A stretch of DNA of 64,000 nt from Levilactobacillus angrenensis (GTDB lineage Bacteria; Bacillota; Bacilli; Lactobacillales; Lactobacillaceae). Within the stretch, counting starts at the first letter, position 1. Every line of letters starts with the position of its first letter. Both the position numbers and the translations under genes were made by a program. The notes beneath the pieces are model-generated. The model was given only the letters and a program-made list of their open reading frames with translations, did no database searches and had not been told where the DNA came from. The stretch is taken from assembly GCF_003946085.1 (NCBI RefSeq), contig NZ_RHOB01000005.1:100108-164107 (forward strand), given 5' to 3'. Positions 16,734 to 25,295 of this stretch are shown here, piece after piece.

Positions 16734-17882
16734 TTAATCAACCGACAACAGTAAACCCTTTAATGCTTCACTCTGGCGGTCTGCAACGTTGGTGAGAAAA
16801 TCATCTGGTGATAAGAAGTTATTGAAAGCTGTTACATGACCGGTATAATTTTCGACCGCAGTGTTAACTGTTTGTTGCAAATGCTTCAGTGAATAGCTGG
16901 GCGCCGTCGTCGTGACCAGAATCTTGGTCCCCGTCTTGGCGACCGCGAAGGCTTGTTCCAGCAATGCTGGCAAGTCCTGTTCCAGGGTGAAGGCGTGCTT
17001 CTTGCCCCGGATGAAGGCTGGCGGATTGATGGCAATCGTATCGAAGGTCAAGCCGTGCTTTTGTGCGTAGTCCAAGTAATTGGCAACGTCCATGGTCCGC
17101 ATTTCTACGGGCGCTTGTTCCAAGTTGTTGGCGGCCAATTGCGCTTGCAAGGCCGTCGTGGCCCGGTTAGTCGGGTCTACGGTAACGGCTTCCGTTGCGC
17201 CGCCGACCATGGCTGCCGTGACGATCCCCGTTTCCGCACTGAACAGGTTCAAGACTTTCTTTTGCTTACTGGTCTGCTTGACCCAGTCTCGAATCTGTCG
17301 GAATTCCAAGGCCAATTGGGCGCGGCCCACGGTCAAGTCAACCGGGTAAGTGACCCCATTTTCCAAGACTGGCATTGGTTGATCGGGCAAGGTGCCCGTG
17401 ATCAGCTGCGCCTTTTCTTGGCCCGGTGTCACGGCTACGACCGTCTTGCCCTTGCCCACGGCCCGTTCAAACCCAGCGTAGATCAGGCGCGCTTGTTGCT
17501 TCAACGCCGTGTTCTCCCACCGGAAAACGTAGATGCCGTTGAAAACGTCCACGGTTAAGCCACCTAGGCCATCCGCGGTCCCGTTGAACAGGCGGTAGGC
17601 TGACTGGTCAGCAAACGCCATCCGCCGCCCCACTGCGGACCGGAATTTGGCCGCAAAGAAGCGCTCGTCGATGGGTTCATTTTCCCGCAAGCTCAGGATG
17701 TACCCAATGCCGCGGTGTTGCTTAGCAAAGTAAGCCGTCGCCGCAAAGTGGCCGTGGTTTTCCAATTGGACCCAGGCCCCATTTTCAAAATCATTGCGGT
17801 TCTCTAAGTCAGTTAAAGACACGATAGGATAGCCATCCTCAAATTTACGAACGGACTTCCCGATAATTTGTACTCGTTTCAA
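16734..17882 (-). CDS. SAM-dependent rRNA large-subunit methyltransferase (RlmI/RlmK family)
   Basis: This is a 382-residue protein. The start is taken as TTG 17882 because a perfect AAGGAGG (17889-17895) sits six bases upstream; longer frames run through that site. The N-terminus is a PUA RNA-binding domain (KRVQIIGKSVRKFEDGYPIVSLTDL). A small middle domain and a Rossmann methyltransferase domain follow, with NLFSAETGIVTAAMVGGA (SAM loop), TVDPTNRAT and the catalytic-type NPPAFIRGKK. The family usually has NLFSYTGGF and DPPSF, so the loop here is slightly changed. It should modify a cytosine in 23S rRNA; the exact position is not predictable. Single gene with its own terminator. Confidence 0.88.
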   Translation of the reverse strand: MKRVQIIGKSVRKFEDGYPIVSLTDLENRNDFENGAWVQLENHGHFAATAYFAKQHRGIGYILSLRENEPIDERFFAAKFRSAVGRRMAFADQSAYRLFNGTADGLGGLTVDVFNGIYVFRWENTALKQQARLIYAGFERAVGKGKTVVAVTPGQEKAQLITGTLPDQPMPVLENGVTYPVDLTVGRAQLALEFRQIRDWVKQTSKQKKVLNLFSAETGIVTAAMVGGATEAVTVDPTNRATTALQAQLAANNLEQAPVEMRTMDVANYLDYAQKHGLTFDTIAINPPAFIRGKKHAFTLEQDLPALLEQAFAVAKTGTKILVTTTAPSYSLKHLQQTVNTAVENYTGHVTAFNNFLSPDDFLTNVADRQSEALKGLLLSVD

Positions 17883-18023
17883 AAGTTTCCTCCTTAAGTG
17901 GTCCTCCCATTGTACCATGTTTAAGGACCAACTTTGCTGTAAAAGTGACACTTTAATTGCTGACGATTGGCTTGTGGTTGGCCGCCTTACTGTTTGGCCA
18001 ATCTGCGGCGGCAAATACGCGGC

Positions 18024-19493
18024 CTATTCCACTGGTTTAGCCCGTTGAGAATTGGTTTGGTGCTGGTCGGGGAAGATGACCGTAAACGTTGTACCGACGC
18101 CTTCCTTACTGGTGACGCTGATCTTACCGTGATGGAGCTGAACCAATTGGTGGACAATGGATAGGCCTAAGCCGGATTCGCCGTATTTGGTGTTCTTCCG
18201 GGAGGGGTCCGCCTTGTAATACCGTTCCCAAATGTTTTGCAGCTGCTCATCACTCATCCCCATCCCGGTATCGGCGACCTTAACGATGGTTTCCTCATAC
18301 CCCCGTTGCGCGGACAAGGTAATTTGGCCTTGCTGGGTAAATTGGATGGCGTTTTGCGTAATGTTGAACATGATTTGGACAAAGCGGTCGTAATCGGCGT
18401 ACACGTCGATTTCTTTAGGGGCCTGTAACTCCAGTGTGTCGCCAGAGTCGTCGGCCTTTTGTTTCAGCTGTTCAACGATGTTATGCAGCGCATCGACCGC
18501 ATTGAATTCATGCAGGTTCAAGGCGATTTGGTTGGAGCGAATCTTTTCGTAATCCAGGTTCTCATTGACCAACCGAATCAGCCGACTGGTCTCGCTACGC
18601 ATCAAGTCGATACTTTCTTCCTTGCTCTCCTCGGGGATGGCATCGTACGCTAAGCCCTCTAACAAGCCATTGATGGTCGTCAGCGGGGTCCGCATTTCGT
18701 GAGACGCGTTGGCCATGAATTCACGCCGCCGCTCTTCTTGACGCTGAATCTCTTCTTGTGATTCCTTTAACGAATGGGCCATGCCGTTGAAATCATTGAT
18801 CAGGTCATCGATTTCATCGCGGTCCCGACTGGCCATTTGGATATCGTAATTACCCTTGGCCACTTGATTCGTCGCCTTCCGCAGCCGGTTGATCCGCGAC
18901 GTGTAGTACCGCGCCAAGATGTAACTGGCCACGACCGCCACTAGGAAGGACACCAGCAACGCCTTCATTAGATTGTGATTGATCTGATTAACATTGGTAT
19001 TGATATCGGAAACGAAGGCCCCCATCACCACGACCGCGACTAGTTTGTGATTATAAAAGTAAGGCTTCATCACTTCGGTCATGGCGGGACTGACCCGGCC
19101 ATTTTTGTTCCGCACCCGCCGGTCAACGACCTTGTGAATGATTTGGTTTTTCTTTAATTTTTGCCAATCTGACTGGTCGATTGCCTGTTGGTACACGTTG
19201 GCCGGAAACACGATTTTGTTGGTCGCACTGTAAATGGTGGTGCTAATGGCTTGGTTTTGCAGCAGCTGCTCACTACTCTCCAGCGAATTTGTATCAAACT
19301 GAACCGTATTAGGCTTCTGTGAACTAATGCGCAGCGACTGTTCGATGAGACTGTTTGAATACTTTTCCAGGGAATTCCAGGTGTTACTGTACACCATGTG
19401 GCGGGTCATCTGTGAATAGGATACCCCCATAATCACCAGAATAATCATAATCGCCGCAAAGAATCCTAACATCTGTTGATACATTAGTTTCAT
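18024..19493 (-). CDS. Sensor histidine kinase
   Basis: This is a 489-residue membrane sensor. One helix at the N-terminus (about 8-28) and a second (about 170-192) flank an extracellular sensing domain of about 140 residues. A HAMP linker (RLRKATNQVAKGNYDI), a HisKA domain with HEMRTP, and a HATPase_c domain follow (N box NITQNAIQFT, G boxes DTGMGM and GESGLGLSI). It ends at 18024 and starts at 19493, overlapping the response regulator stop by ATGA, so the two are translationally coupled. The architecture is that of the PhoR/ResE/CssS group; the signal is unknown. Confidence 0.95.
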   Translation of the reverse strand: MKLMYQQMLGFFAAIMIILVIMGVSYSQMTRHMVYSNTWNSLEKYSNSLIEQSLRISSQKPNTVQFDTNSLESSEQLLQNQAISTTIYSATNKIVFPANVYQQAIDQSDWQKLKKNQIIHKVVDRRVRNKNGRVSPAMTEVMKPYFYNHKLVAVVVMGAFVSDINTNVNQINHNLMKALLVSFLVAVVASYILARYYTSRINRLRKATNQVAKGNYDIQMASRDRDEIDDLINDFNGMAHSLKESQEEIQRQEERRREFMANASHEMRTPLTTINGLLEGLAYDAIPEESKEESIDLMRSETSRLIRLVNENLDYEKIRSNQIALNLHEFNAVDALHNIVEQLKQKADDSGDTLELQAPKEIDVYADYDRFVQIMFNITQNAIQFTQQGQITLSAQRGYEETIVKVADTGMGMSDEQLQNIWERYYKADPSRKNTKYGESGLGLSIVHQLVQLHHGKISVTSKEGVGTTFTVIFPDQHQTNSQRAKPVE

Positions 19494-20224
19494 TGCTGAT
19501 CTGCTCCACTATCATCAAATTTATAACCCACCCCCCAAACGGTTTGGATGATCTGAGGGCCAACCTTTTCAATCTTCTGCCGCAACTTCTTGATGTGGGC
19601 GTCCACTGTTCGCTCGTCACCGTAGTACTCGTAGTCCCAGACCAGTTGGAGTAACTGCTCACGGGAGAAGACCTGCCGCGGCTTTTGGGCCAGCGTCTTG
19701 AGCAAATCGAACTCTTTAGGCGTCAGGTCTTGAATCTGCCGGTCGTTCAGGTAGGCCTCCCGGGTCTTGGTGTTCAGCTTGAAGTTCTCCGTGACCACGT
19801 CAAACGCCTCAGTGTCGTTCAAGGCATCTTGCTCGTTAGACTTGGAAATCGGCCCGAGTTCGGCGCGCCGGTGTAAGGCCTTGATCCGGGCAATCAAGGT
19901 GATGGGACTAAATGGCTTGGTGACGTAATCGTCAGCCCCCATTTCCAATCCCAACACTTGGTCGCTTTCAGAATCTCTGGCCGTTAACATGATGATGGGC
20001 ACGGTCGGCGACAGCTTACGAATCTCGGCACTGACTTGCATACCGTCCATCCCGGGTAGGTTCAAGTCCAGCGTGATCATATCCCAATCATTGGGGGTCG
20101 CGGAGAACATTTCCATGGCTTCATTGCCATCATAGGCAAAGTGCGCGTCCCATTTTTCTTTTTTAAAAAACATTGACATCATTTGCGATACAGAATGGTT
20201 GTCTTCAATCATTAATAACTTCAT
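19490..20224 (-). CDS. OmpR-family response regulator
   Basis: This 244-residue regulator is partner of the downstream kinase. The start at 20224 (MKLLMIEDNHSV) follows GGAGGTAGCA; the longer frame lacks a site. The receiver domain has the acidic pocket (IEDN), the phospho-acceptor Asp53 in ITLDLNLPGMDG, and the TKPFS lysine. The C-terminal winged-helix DNA-binding domain ends with FSREQLLQLVWDYEYYGDERTVDAHIKKLR. The first gene of the two-gene operon. A promoter with TATAAT-type boxes lies near 20528. The targets are unknown; no autoregulatory repeats were noticed. Confidence 0.95.
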   Translation of the reverse strand: MKLLMIEDNHSVSQMMSMFFKKEKWDAHFAYDGNEAMEMFSATPNDWDMITLDLNLPGMDGMQVSAEIRKLSPTVPIIMLTARDSESDQVLGLEMGADDYVTKPFSPITLIARIKALHRRAELGPISKSNEQDALNDTEAFDVVTENFKLNTKTREAYLNDRQIQDLTPKEFDLLKTLAQKPRQVFSREQLLQLVWDYEYYGDERTVDAHIKKLRQKIEKVGPQIIQTVWGVGYKFDDSGADQQ

Positions 20225-20631
20225 TGCTACCTCCACAGATTCACGTTTCGTTATTTTCGGAGCCGGCAAAAAGTTTGTGGGTCATAGTTGTCTTAAACCT
20301 ACCAAGGGAAACGGAACTGGCGGTGACAGAACTATGAAGTTTCTGTAACTTTTCGCTGGTGTCCAGAAGTCGTGACAATCGGTTCTTTTCAATCAGTGCC
20401 GTTGTGGCTACCTAGTTCCCCCCCAACGGCCATTCGACGGAACGTCAACCTTAATTTACCACTAACCTAACAAACTTGCCACGGGTGCGTTCACTCAGCG
20501 CTGCCCCATAGTCAGGTTCTACTTTCTATTATACTATACTGACTACCTGCAGCCGGGCTTAAATTCTTGGCGGTTAAGCAAATGTTTTGCAGAAAGCCTG
20601 AGATATGTTACACTGTATCAGTAACAAATAT
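20225..20631. promoter_or_regulatory. Promoters of the two-component operon (minus) and of tmRNA (plus)
   Basis: No gene was seen. A minus-strand -10 (CAGTATAGTATAATAG, about 20524-20540) probably serves the response regulator and implies a leader of about 300 nt. On the plus strand TTGCAG (near 20587) and a weak TACACT box about 16 bp later precede the tmRNA. Confidence 0.45.
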
Positions 20632-21000
20632 GGGGCTGTTCTGGATTCGACTGGTATGGGTTGAAGCTTGACTGCGCGTCGTAGCGGCATCTACGTAAAA
20701 AGGTCCAGTTTATTAATAACTGCAAACAATAATAAAACTTCTTACGCTTTAGCTGCTTAATAGGCGCTTAACGTAGATCCTCCTAGGCTTGCCCGCGGTC
20801 TAGATCTGGGTCCTAACTTTAACGGGCTTACGCTAACGACTCCCACCTGAAGTACGTTAGAAGAGATGAATCAGGTTAGCTGAGTATGTGGGCCCTGACA
20901 GGCGGCAAGTTATTCAGTGAAACTTTAAATAGTCTGCCTATGCGTGTAGACGTTGAGTTGGCAATATGCTAGGACGCGGGTTCGATCCCCGCCAGCTCCA
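20632..21000 (+). ncRNA. ssrA: tmRNA
   Basis: The tRNA-like ends are visible: 5' GGGGCTG pairs with 3' CAGCTCC, and the T arm is GCGGG-TTCGATC-CCCGC. The tag reading frame at 20722-20760 encodes ANNNKTSYALAA and stops with TAA, a typical lactobacillus proteolysis tag. Pseudoknot-forming sequences lie between. tmRNA rescues stalled ribosomes together with SmpB. Its 3' end is a common integration site, but no integrase lies next to it here. The 369-nt length is normal. Confidence 0.98.
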
Positions 21001-21464
21001 TTGCGCAACAGCAACGAGTTTAATAACCCCAAAGAAAATGTCGGCTTGCCGGCATTTTTATTTTGCTTAAATTTACGGCAGACCACCCCCACTTTTGGCC
21101 ATTTTCCAATGCTAAGCGTTGGCCACTGCCCTAGTTCCAGGCTCGGAGAGATCGCGTCCGCCAAAGCTACCTATGCCGCCTACAGCGACCGTTCACTAAC
21201 CTCCTTTGTTAACTCCTTAACTAACTTCACTGGTTTAGTATTACACCATGATATTATTTCACCGAAAAGAATTACAGCCAATACCTATCCTCAGTGATTT
21301 GGTTCTTTACAATCATTGTTCAAATCGTTAATTACTAGTACAAACCCAGTAATAACACTAACACCCCTCCTAGCATTTACGATAGGCTAAACACGTAGAT
21401 ATCGTTAACGTTGTCATCAAAAGGGGGAGAGAGAGGCCCGGGCGCACCGGTCCTTTCGTGTAAA
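21001..21464. other. Gene-poor region after tmRNA
   Basis: No clear coding frame, tRNA or repeat was seen. A purine-rich AAGGGGGAGAG tract lies at about 21420, 35-40 bp before the hypothetical gene that follows. Confidence 0.4.
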
Positions 21465-21857
21465 ATGAAAACTGAATTCCAGAACACCAAATATTTAGCC
21501 CACGCAATGAAAAAGATTGCTGAAAAGTATGGTTTTGAGCTGTTTTCCGTTGACCTCATTGCTGCCTTTAACGAATCACCCTATCGGCAATGTCGGCCAA
21601 AGACGATAATCTTTTTCACGCCGAACATCGATCACCAGCTGATTGCCTTTCTAAGCTTCTGGCAAGGTCACTGGCACCCACTGAGTAATCCACGGAAATA
21701 CAAGGTTTATTTCAACGTGACCCAACCCGAGTTCACCAAGACCGTGGCCACTAAATTCGCTGACGAGTTGAACCATTTGACTGACAAAGAAGTTTCACCA
21801 CTCAAGCCCCAGGACTTTATCTCAAACGAGGACTGGCTGGCGATGGCAACTGAGTAA
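21465..21857 (+). CDS. Hypothetical protein
   Basis: This is a 130-residue cytoplasmic protein starting MKTEFQNTKYLAHAMKKIAEKYGFELF. I do not recognise the family. The frame is open 18 codons further upstream, but those residues (GGERGPGAPV) look non-native and no ribosome binding site supports them; the chosen ATG also lacks a clear site. The composition (helix, then FSVDLIAAFNESPYRQ, IIFFTPNIDHQLIAFLSFW and KVYFNVTQPEF) looks like a real folded protein. It sits between tmRNA and a dispersed repeat, in an island-like spot. Confidence 0.55.
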   Translation: MKTEFQNTKYLAHAMKKIAEKYGFELFSVDLIAAFNESPYRQCRPKTIIFFTPNIDHQLIAFLSFWQGHWHPLSNPRKYKVYFNVTQPEFTKTVATKFADELNHLTDKEVSPLKPQDFISNEDWLAMATE

Positions 21858-21954
21858 TTAAAACACTGGCAACGTTAGCTAGACTACACCACTTGAAAAT
21901 GACTGCTTACCTTAGAGCCGGGCTTGCCCTGGCTCTATTTTATTTGGGACCAAA

Positions 21955-22322
21955 GGTTGAAAGTAGCATTAACGTGGTAATTCCCGGAACGACAGAGTTC
22001 TGTCCACTAAAATTAGTGAAGCCAGGTGCCTGCGTCAGCCAGAGATTCCGCCAAATATGGGTTCAGCCGTGGAAGTTGTCTAAGCGGCACGATTCATTCC
22101 GCTTAGACAACTGGCGTCTTTGAGACGCGGGCCATCGGCTCAAAGCGAGGCCGAGACCGCTTTTCAGGCTCGGTCCGGTCCGCCCACCGCGTTCCAACCC
22201 ATAGTTGGCGGACGGTAGGCAACCAGTCCGCACTGTGAAGCTATAAACACCTAATTTTTACGCCATTAGTCGCGTGGTGACAATGTCTCTAGCTGATATT
22301 TATCTTTCAACCTTCAGTTAGG
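21955..22322 (-). repeat. Dispersed hairpin repeat, copy A (deletion derivative)
   Basis: The element is 368 bp and reads on the minus strand. It begins GGTTGAAAG and ends CTTTCAACC, so its termini are perfect 9-bp inverted repeats. Inside it carries the left flank (TTGTCACCACGCGACT), the GTCCGCC palindrome, the AGTTGTCT stem and the right-end block (GGCTGACGCAGG, then GGGAATTACC). Compared with copy G it lacks the central 250 bp or so, with the joint at TTGGCGGA. Confidence 0.85.
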
Positions 22323-22334
22323 AATTGCCAAGCA

Positions 22335-22384
22335 AAAAAGCGCCCACCCGCATCAGCTAATCCGATGCGGGTGAGCGCCCTTTT
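22335..22384 (-). terminator. Terminator of asnS
   Basis: GCGCCCACCCGCATC and GATGCGGGTGAGCGCCC form a long stem flanked by AAAAAA and TTTT, so it may act in both directions. Confidence 0.92.
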
Positions 22385-22393
22385 ATCTGGTCA

Positions 22394-23785
22394 TTAGAAT
22401 TCAGCGTTACCTGGTGTCCGTGGGTAAGGGATTACGTCGCGGATGTTTTCCATCCCCGTGACGTACATCAATAACCGTTCGAACCCGATACCGTAGCCGG
22501 AGTGTGGCGTTTCGCCGTACTTCCGCAGGTCAAGGTACCACTGGTATTCTTCTGGTGGCAGGTTGTAATCCTTGATCTTTTGAGCCAATTCGGCTTGCCG
22601 TTCTTCCCGTTGGCTTCCACCGATCAGTTCCCCGATCCGTGGGACCAACAAGTCAGCGGCGGCGACCGTCTTGCCATCCGCGTTATCGCGCATGTAGAAG
22701 GCCTTGATTTCCTTCGGGTAGTCCGTCAGGAAGGTTGGCCGCTTGTAGATCTGTTCGCAGAGGTAACGTTCGTGTTCCGCCTGCAGATCCAATCCCCAGT
22801 AAACGGGTACATCGAAGTCGACCGGTGCCTTCTTTAACTCTTCAATTGCTTGCGTGTAGGTAATCTGGGCGAATTTCTCGTCGCAGGTTTGGTGGAGCCG
22901 GTTCAACAAGTCGTCATCCACGGCCCCGTTCAAGAAGTCCAATTCGTCCTTGGCGTGTTCCAGCAGGTAAGCCACGACGTACTTCAAGAGGGCTTCCGCT
23001 TCGTTGATGGTGTCTTGTAAATCAGCGAACGCCATTTCTGGTTCAATCATCCAGAATTCGGACGCATGGCGGGCCGTATGTGAGTTTTCAGCCCGGAAAG
23101 CGGGACCAAACGTGTAAACGTCACGTAAAGCCAGTGCAAAGGCTTCGACAGGCAGTTGGCCACTAACCGTCAAGTTGGTCTCCTTCTTGAAGAAGTCCGC
23201 GTGGTCATCGACCTTGCCATCATCCGTCTTGGGTAAGTTGTTCATATCTAACGTTGTGACCCGGAACATTTCCCCGGCCCCTTCGCTATCACTACTGGTG
23301 ATGATTGGCGTGTTAACGTAGGTGAAGCCGTGTTCTTGCAGGTATTGGTGAATGGCAAAGGCTGCCAATGACCGAATCCGGAAGACCGCATAGAACGTGT
23401 TGGTCCGTGGCCGCAAGTGGGCCATGGTCCGCAAATATTCATAGGAGTGCTTCTTCTTTTGCAACGGGTAATCGTTGTCAGAAGCCCCTTCTAAGACGAT
23501 TTCCTTGGCGTGAACTTCCAGTGGTTGCTTGGCTTCTGGCGTGTAAACGACCGTCCCCACGACCTTGATAGTTGAGCTCAGGGGCAACTTCGTCCATTCG
23601 GCGTAGTTGTCGATGTCACTCTTCATCACGATTTGTGCGTTCTTGATGGTCGAGCCGTCGCTCAATTCGATAAAGCCGACTCGCTTGGAGCCCCGGACCG
23701 TTTTGACCCAGCCGTGCAAGACAACTTCTTCGTTTTCGGCAAAATGCGTTTTACCGAATAAATCTTTCACTAAAACTTCTGTCAT
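22394..23785 (-). CDS. asnS: Asparagine--tRNA ligase
   Basis: This is a 463-residue class II aminoacyl-tRNA synthetase that charges tRNA-Asn in the cytoplasm. The start at 23785 ([15 protein letters not shown]) follows AGAAGGAGAA; the longer frame runs into the T-box leader. It has an N-terminal OB anticodon-binding domain (about 1-110). The catalytic domain carries motif 2 ([21 protein letters not shown]) and motif 3 ([34 protein letters not shown]), both of AsnRS type. It is preceded by a T-box riboswitch (23800-24070), so uncharged tRNA controls its expression. Single gene with its own strong terminator. Confidence 0.97.
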   Translation of the reverse strand: MTEVLVKDLFGKTHFAENEEVVLHGWVKTVRGSKRVGFIELSDGSTIKNAQIVMKSDIDNYAEWTKLPLSSTIKVVGTVVYTPEAKQPLEVHAKEIVLEGASDNDYPLQKKKHSYEYLRTMAHLRPRTNTFYAVFRIRSLAAFAIHQYLQEHGFTYVNTPIITSSDSEGAGEMFRVTTLDMNNLPKTDDGKVDDHADFFKKETNLTVSGQLPVEAFALALRDVYTFGPAFRAENSHTARHASEFWMIEPEMAFADLQDTINEAEALLKYVVAYLLEHAKDELDFLNGAVDDDLLNRLHQTCDEKFAQITYTQAIEELKKAPVDFDVPVYWGLDLQAEHERYLCEQIYKRPTFLTDYPKEIKAFYMRDNADGKTVAAADLLVPRIGELIGGSQREERQAELAQKIKDYNLPPEEYQWYLDLRKYGETPHSGYGIGFERLLMYVTGMENIRDVIPYPRTPGNAEF

Positions 23786-23799
23786 ATTTATTCTCCTTC

Positions 23800-24070
23800 T
23801 CTGAGCACTAAAAAAAGACCCAACTTCCCTATCACAAGGGACGAAAGATCTTTCCGCGGTACCACCCAAATTGTTTTTAAATGTGCAAAACCAACTTTAA
23901 ATAACGTACTAACATACGTTCCGCTGGATAACGTGGCGGGGCACGGCGCAACCTACTCTCGTAATTTCAGTCGGCAACGAAAACGGGGTTATCCTCAAAC
24001 TGACGTGGCACTAAGCTCTCACTATCCTTAGCTCGCTACCCCACGGGGCAGATCAGGCGTTGACCGTTCT
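23800..24070 (-). promoter_or_regulatory. T-box riboswitch upstream of asnS
   Basis: On the minus strand the antiterminator T-box GGGTGGTACCGCGG (23854-23867) is followed by a terminator stem and TTTTTTT (to about 23808). Further 5', a stem with GGGGT/ACCCC closes a loop that contains GGATAACCCC. The Asn codon AAC (complement at 23988-23990) is the likely specifier. The same loop also reads GAT in the preceding frame, so the specifier frame needs checking against a covariance model. Confidence 0.92.
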
Positions 24071-24162
24071 TATTGTTTTTAAAGTTATGCAACTGTTGAC
24101 AGATTATCACAAGTTGCGGTCAGATACAACCGCTATTTCCGCCGTAACGCGGTCAAATCTCG

Positions 24163-24924
24163 CTAGGCCAGCTGACCGAGTTGCGAAATTTGGGCCGCCA
24201 CTGCCGCACTCGTGGGCGCACACGTCACCGCCGCTGGCATTCGCAAATGCTGCAGGTGTGGCTTACTGTTGACCCAAACGCTGTGTTGTGCCCCCGCCAA
24301 CAGGGTCAGATCATTCCGGTCATTACCAAACGCCACGTAGTCCGCCACACCCAAATATTGTAAGGCCCGGGCCTTATCGACGTGTTGCGCCGTAATGTCC
24401 AGATTGCCCTCATCAGTATCGGCCACGACAGTCAGCGTTTGCCGAGCTTGCAGGGTGTCTTTGAGTTCGCGGGCTTGTTGTACGGGCAAGCCAATCAAAA
24501 TGACTTTCACGGCTGCCGTGATGGCTGACAACGGAACACGGTGGGCTAGCTGGGCTGGATCGACGCGCTGAGCCAGTGGATGGTCCCTCGCCACCTGAGC
24601 GGCGTAATCCCAGCGACCATCGACCACGTAATCGAGGTTGGCCTGAGTAATCACGCCCCGTAATCGGCGTAAGTCGGCCGGTTGAATCGCCGCCACGACC
24701 CGTACTGCCCCATTTTGTGCAACTAGGGCGCCATTGGCCCCAATCATCTGCACCTCGTGAAAGCCGGGGATAATTGGCAACAGGTCACGAATCGGCCGGG
24801 CCGATGCAAAGATCACCCGGTGGCCACGGTCCATCAACTGGCGTAACGCCGTACGAATCTCCCGGGCAATCACCCGTCCATCAAAACTCAGTGTCCCGTC
24901 CACATCGAATACAAAAGTTTTCAT
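24163..24924 (-). CDS. HAD-superfamily (Cof-type) phosphatase
   Basis: This is a 253-residue cytoplasmic phosphatase of the Cof/YidA type, which acts on sugar phosphates, FMN or similar small substrates. The motifs are visible: motif I DVDGTLSFDG at the N-terminus, motif II in VIFASARP, Lys in the C2 cap region (AVKVILIG), and motif III/IV YVAFGNDRNDLTLL. The start ATG at 24924 follows GGGGGC. Upstream is the asnS T-box leader of the previous gene in the same direction, so it is probably independently transcribed. The substrate is unknown. Confidence 0.88.
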   Translation of the reverse strand: MKTFVFDVDGTLSFDGRVIAREIRTALRQLMDRGHRVIFASARPIRDLLPIIPGFHEVQMIGANGALVAQNGAVRVVAAIQPADLRRLRGVITQANLDYVVDGRWDYAAQVARDHPLAQRVDPAQLAHRVPLSAITAAVKVILIGLPVQQARELKDTLQARQTLTVVADTDEGNLDITAQHVDKARALQYLGVADYVAFGNDRNDLTLLAGAQHSVWVNSKPHLQHLRMPAAVTCAPTSAAVAAQISQLGQLA

Positions 24925-25295
24925 CCCCAATTGCCCCCAGATCCTGAAGTTTAGAGCTTAATTTTAGCATGAACCGCACCCCCTGCCTACCCTATTCGTA
25001 CCGACCCACTTAGCTGCTTAATGGCCTACTAGTCGGTCGGTGAGGCGATTCGTTTTGCCATCAATTTGAGCGCTGAATCGTCATTTGACCGAAGCATATT
25101 TCTCCCTAAATGTCACCTTTTTCTCCAACAAATCATTCACCCCCACGACCATCCCGTGAGCGAATGCCGAAAAATCAAGGATTAGGCAGTATTCGACCAG
25201 TTAACGAACGAACCGTCTGACTGAACGTCTAGCCTATAAACATGTTAGTTTATAGGTGCTGAGAGAGAGGGAATCTCGATAGGAGGTATTCATTT
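24925..25295. promoter_or_regulatory. Promoter region of the LPxTG protein with perfect palindrome
   Basis: The gap holds CCTATAAAC-ATGTTA-GTTTATAGG (25233-25256), a perfect 9-bp inverted repeat that includes a TATAAA-like box. It lies 40 bp before the LPxTG gene. It could be an operator covering the -10 box or a leader hairpin. Nothing else was recognised here. Confidence 0.5.

Noticed and set aside
16953..17558. 201-codon plus-strand frame opposite the methyltransferase gene
   Set aside because: It is antisense to a complete enzyme with known motifs and lacks a ribosome binding site.
20632..21000. Integration of an element at the tmRNA 3' end
   Set aside because: No integrase or duplicated tmRNA end was seen near 21000; only one hypothetical gene and a repeat follow.
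21893..22123. 76-codon plus-strand frame after the hypothetical gene at 21465
   Set aside because: Most of it lies inside repeat copy A and its sequence reflects the repeat's right end.
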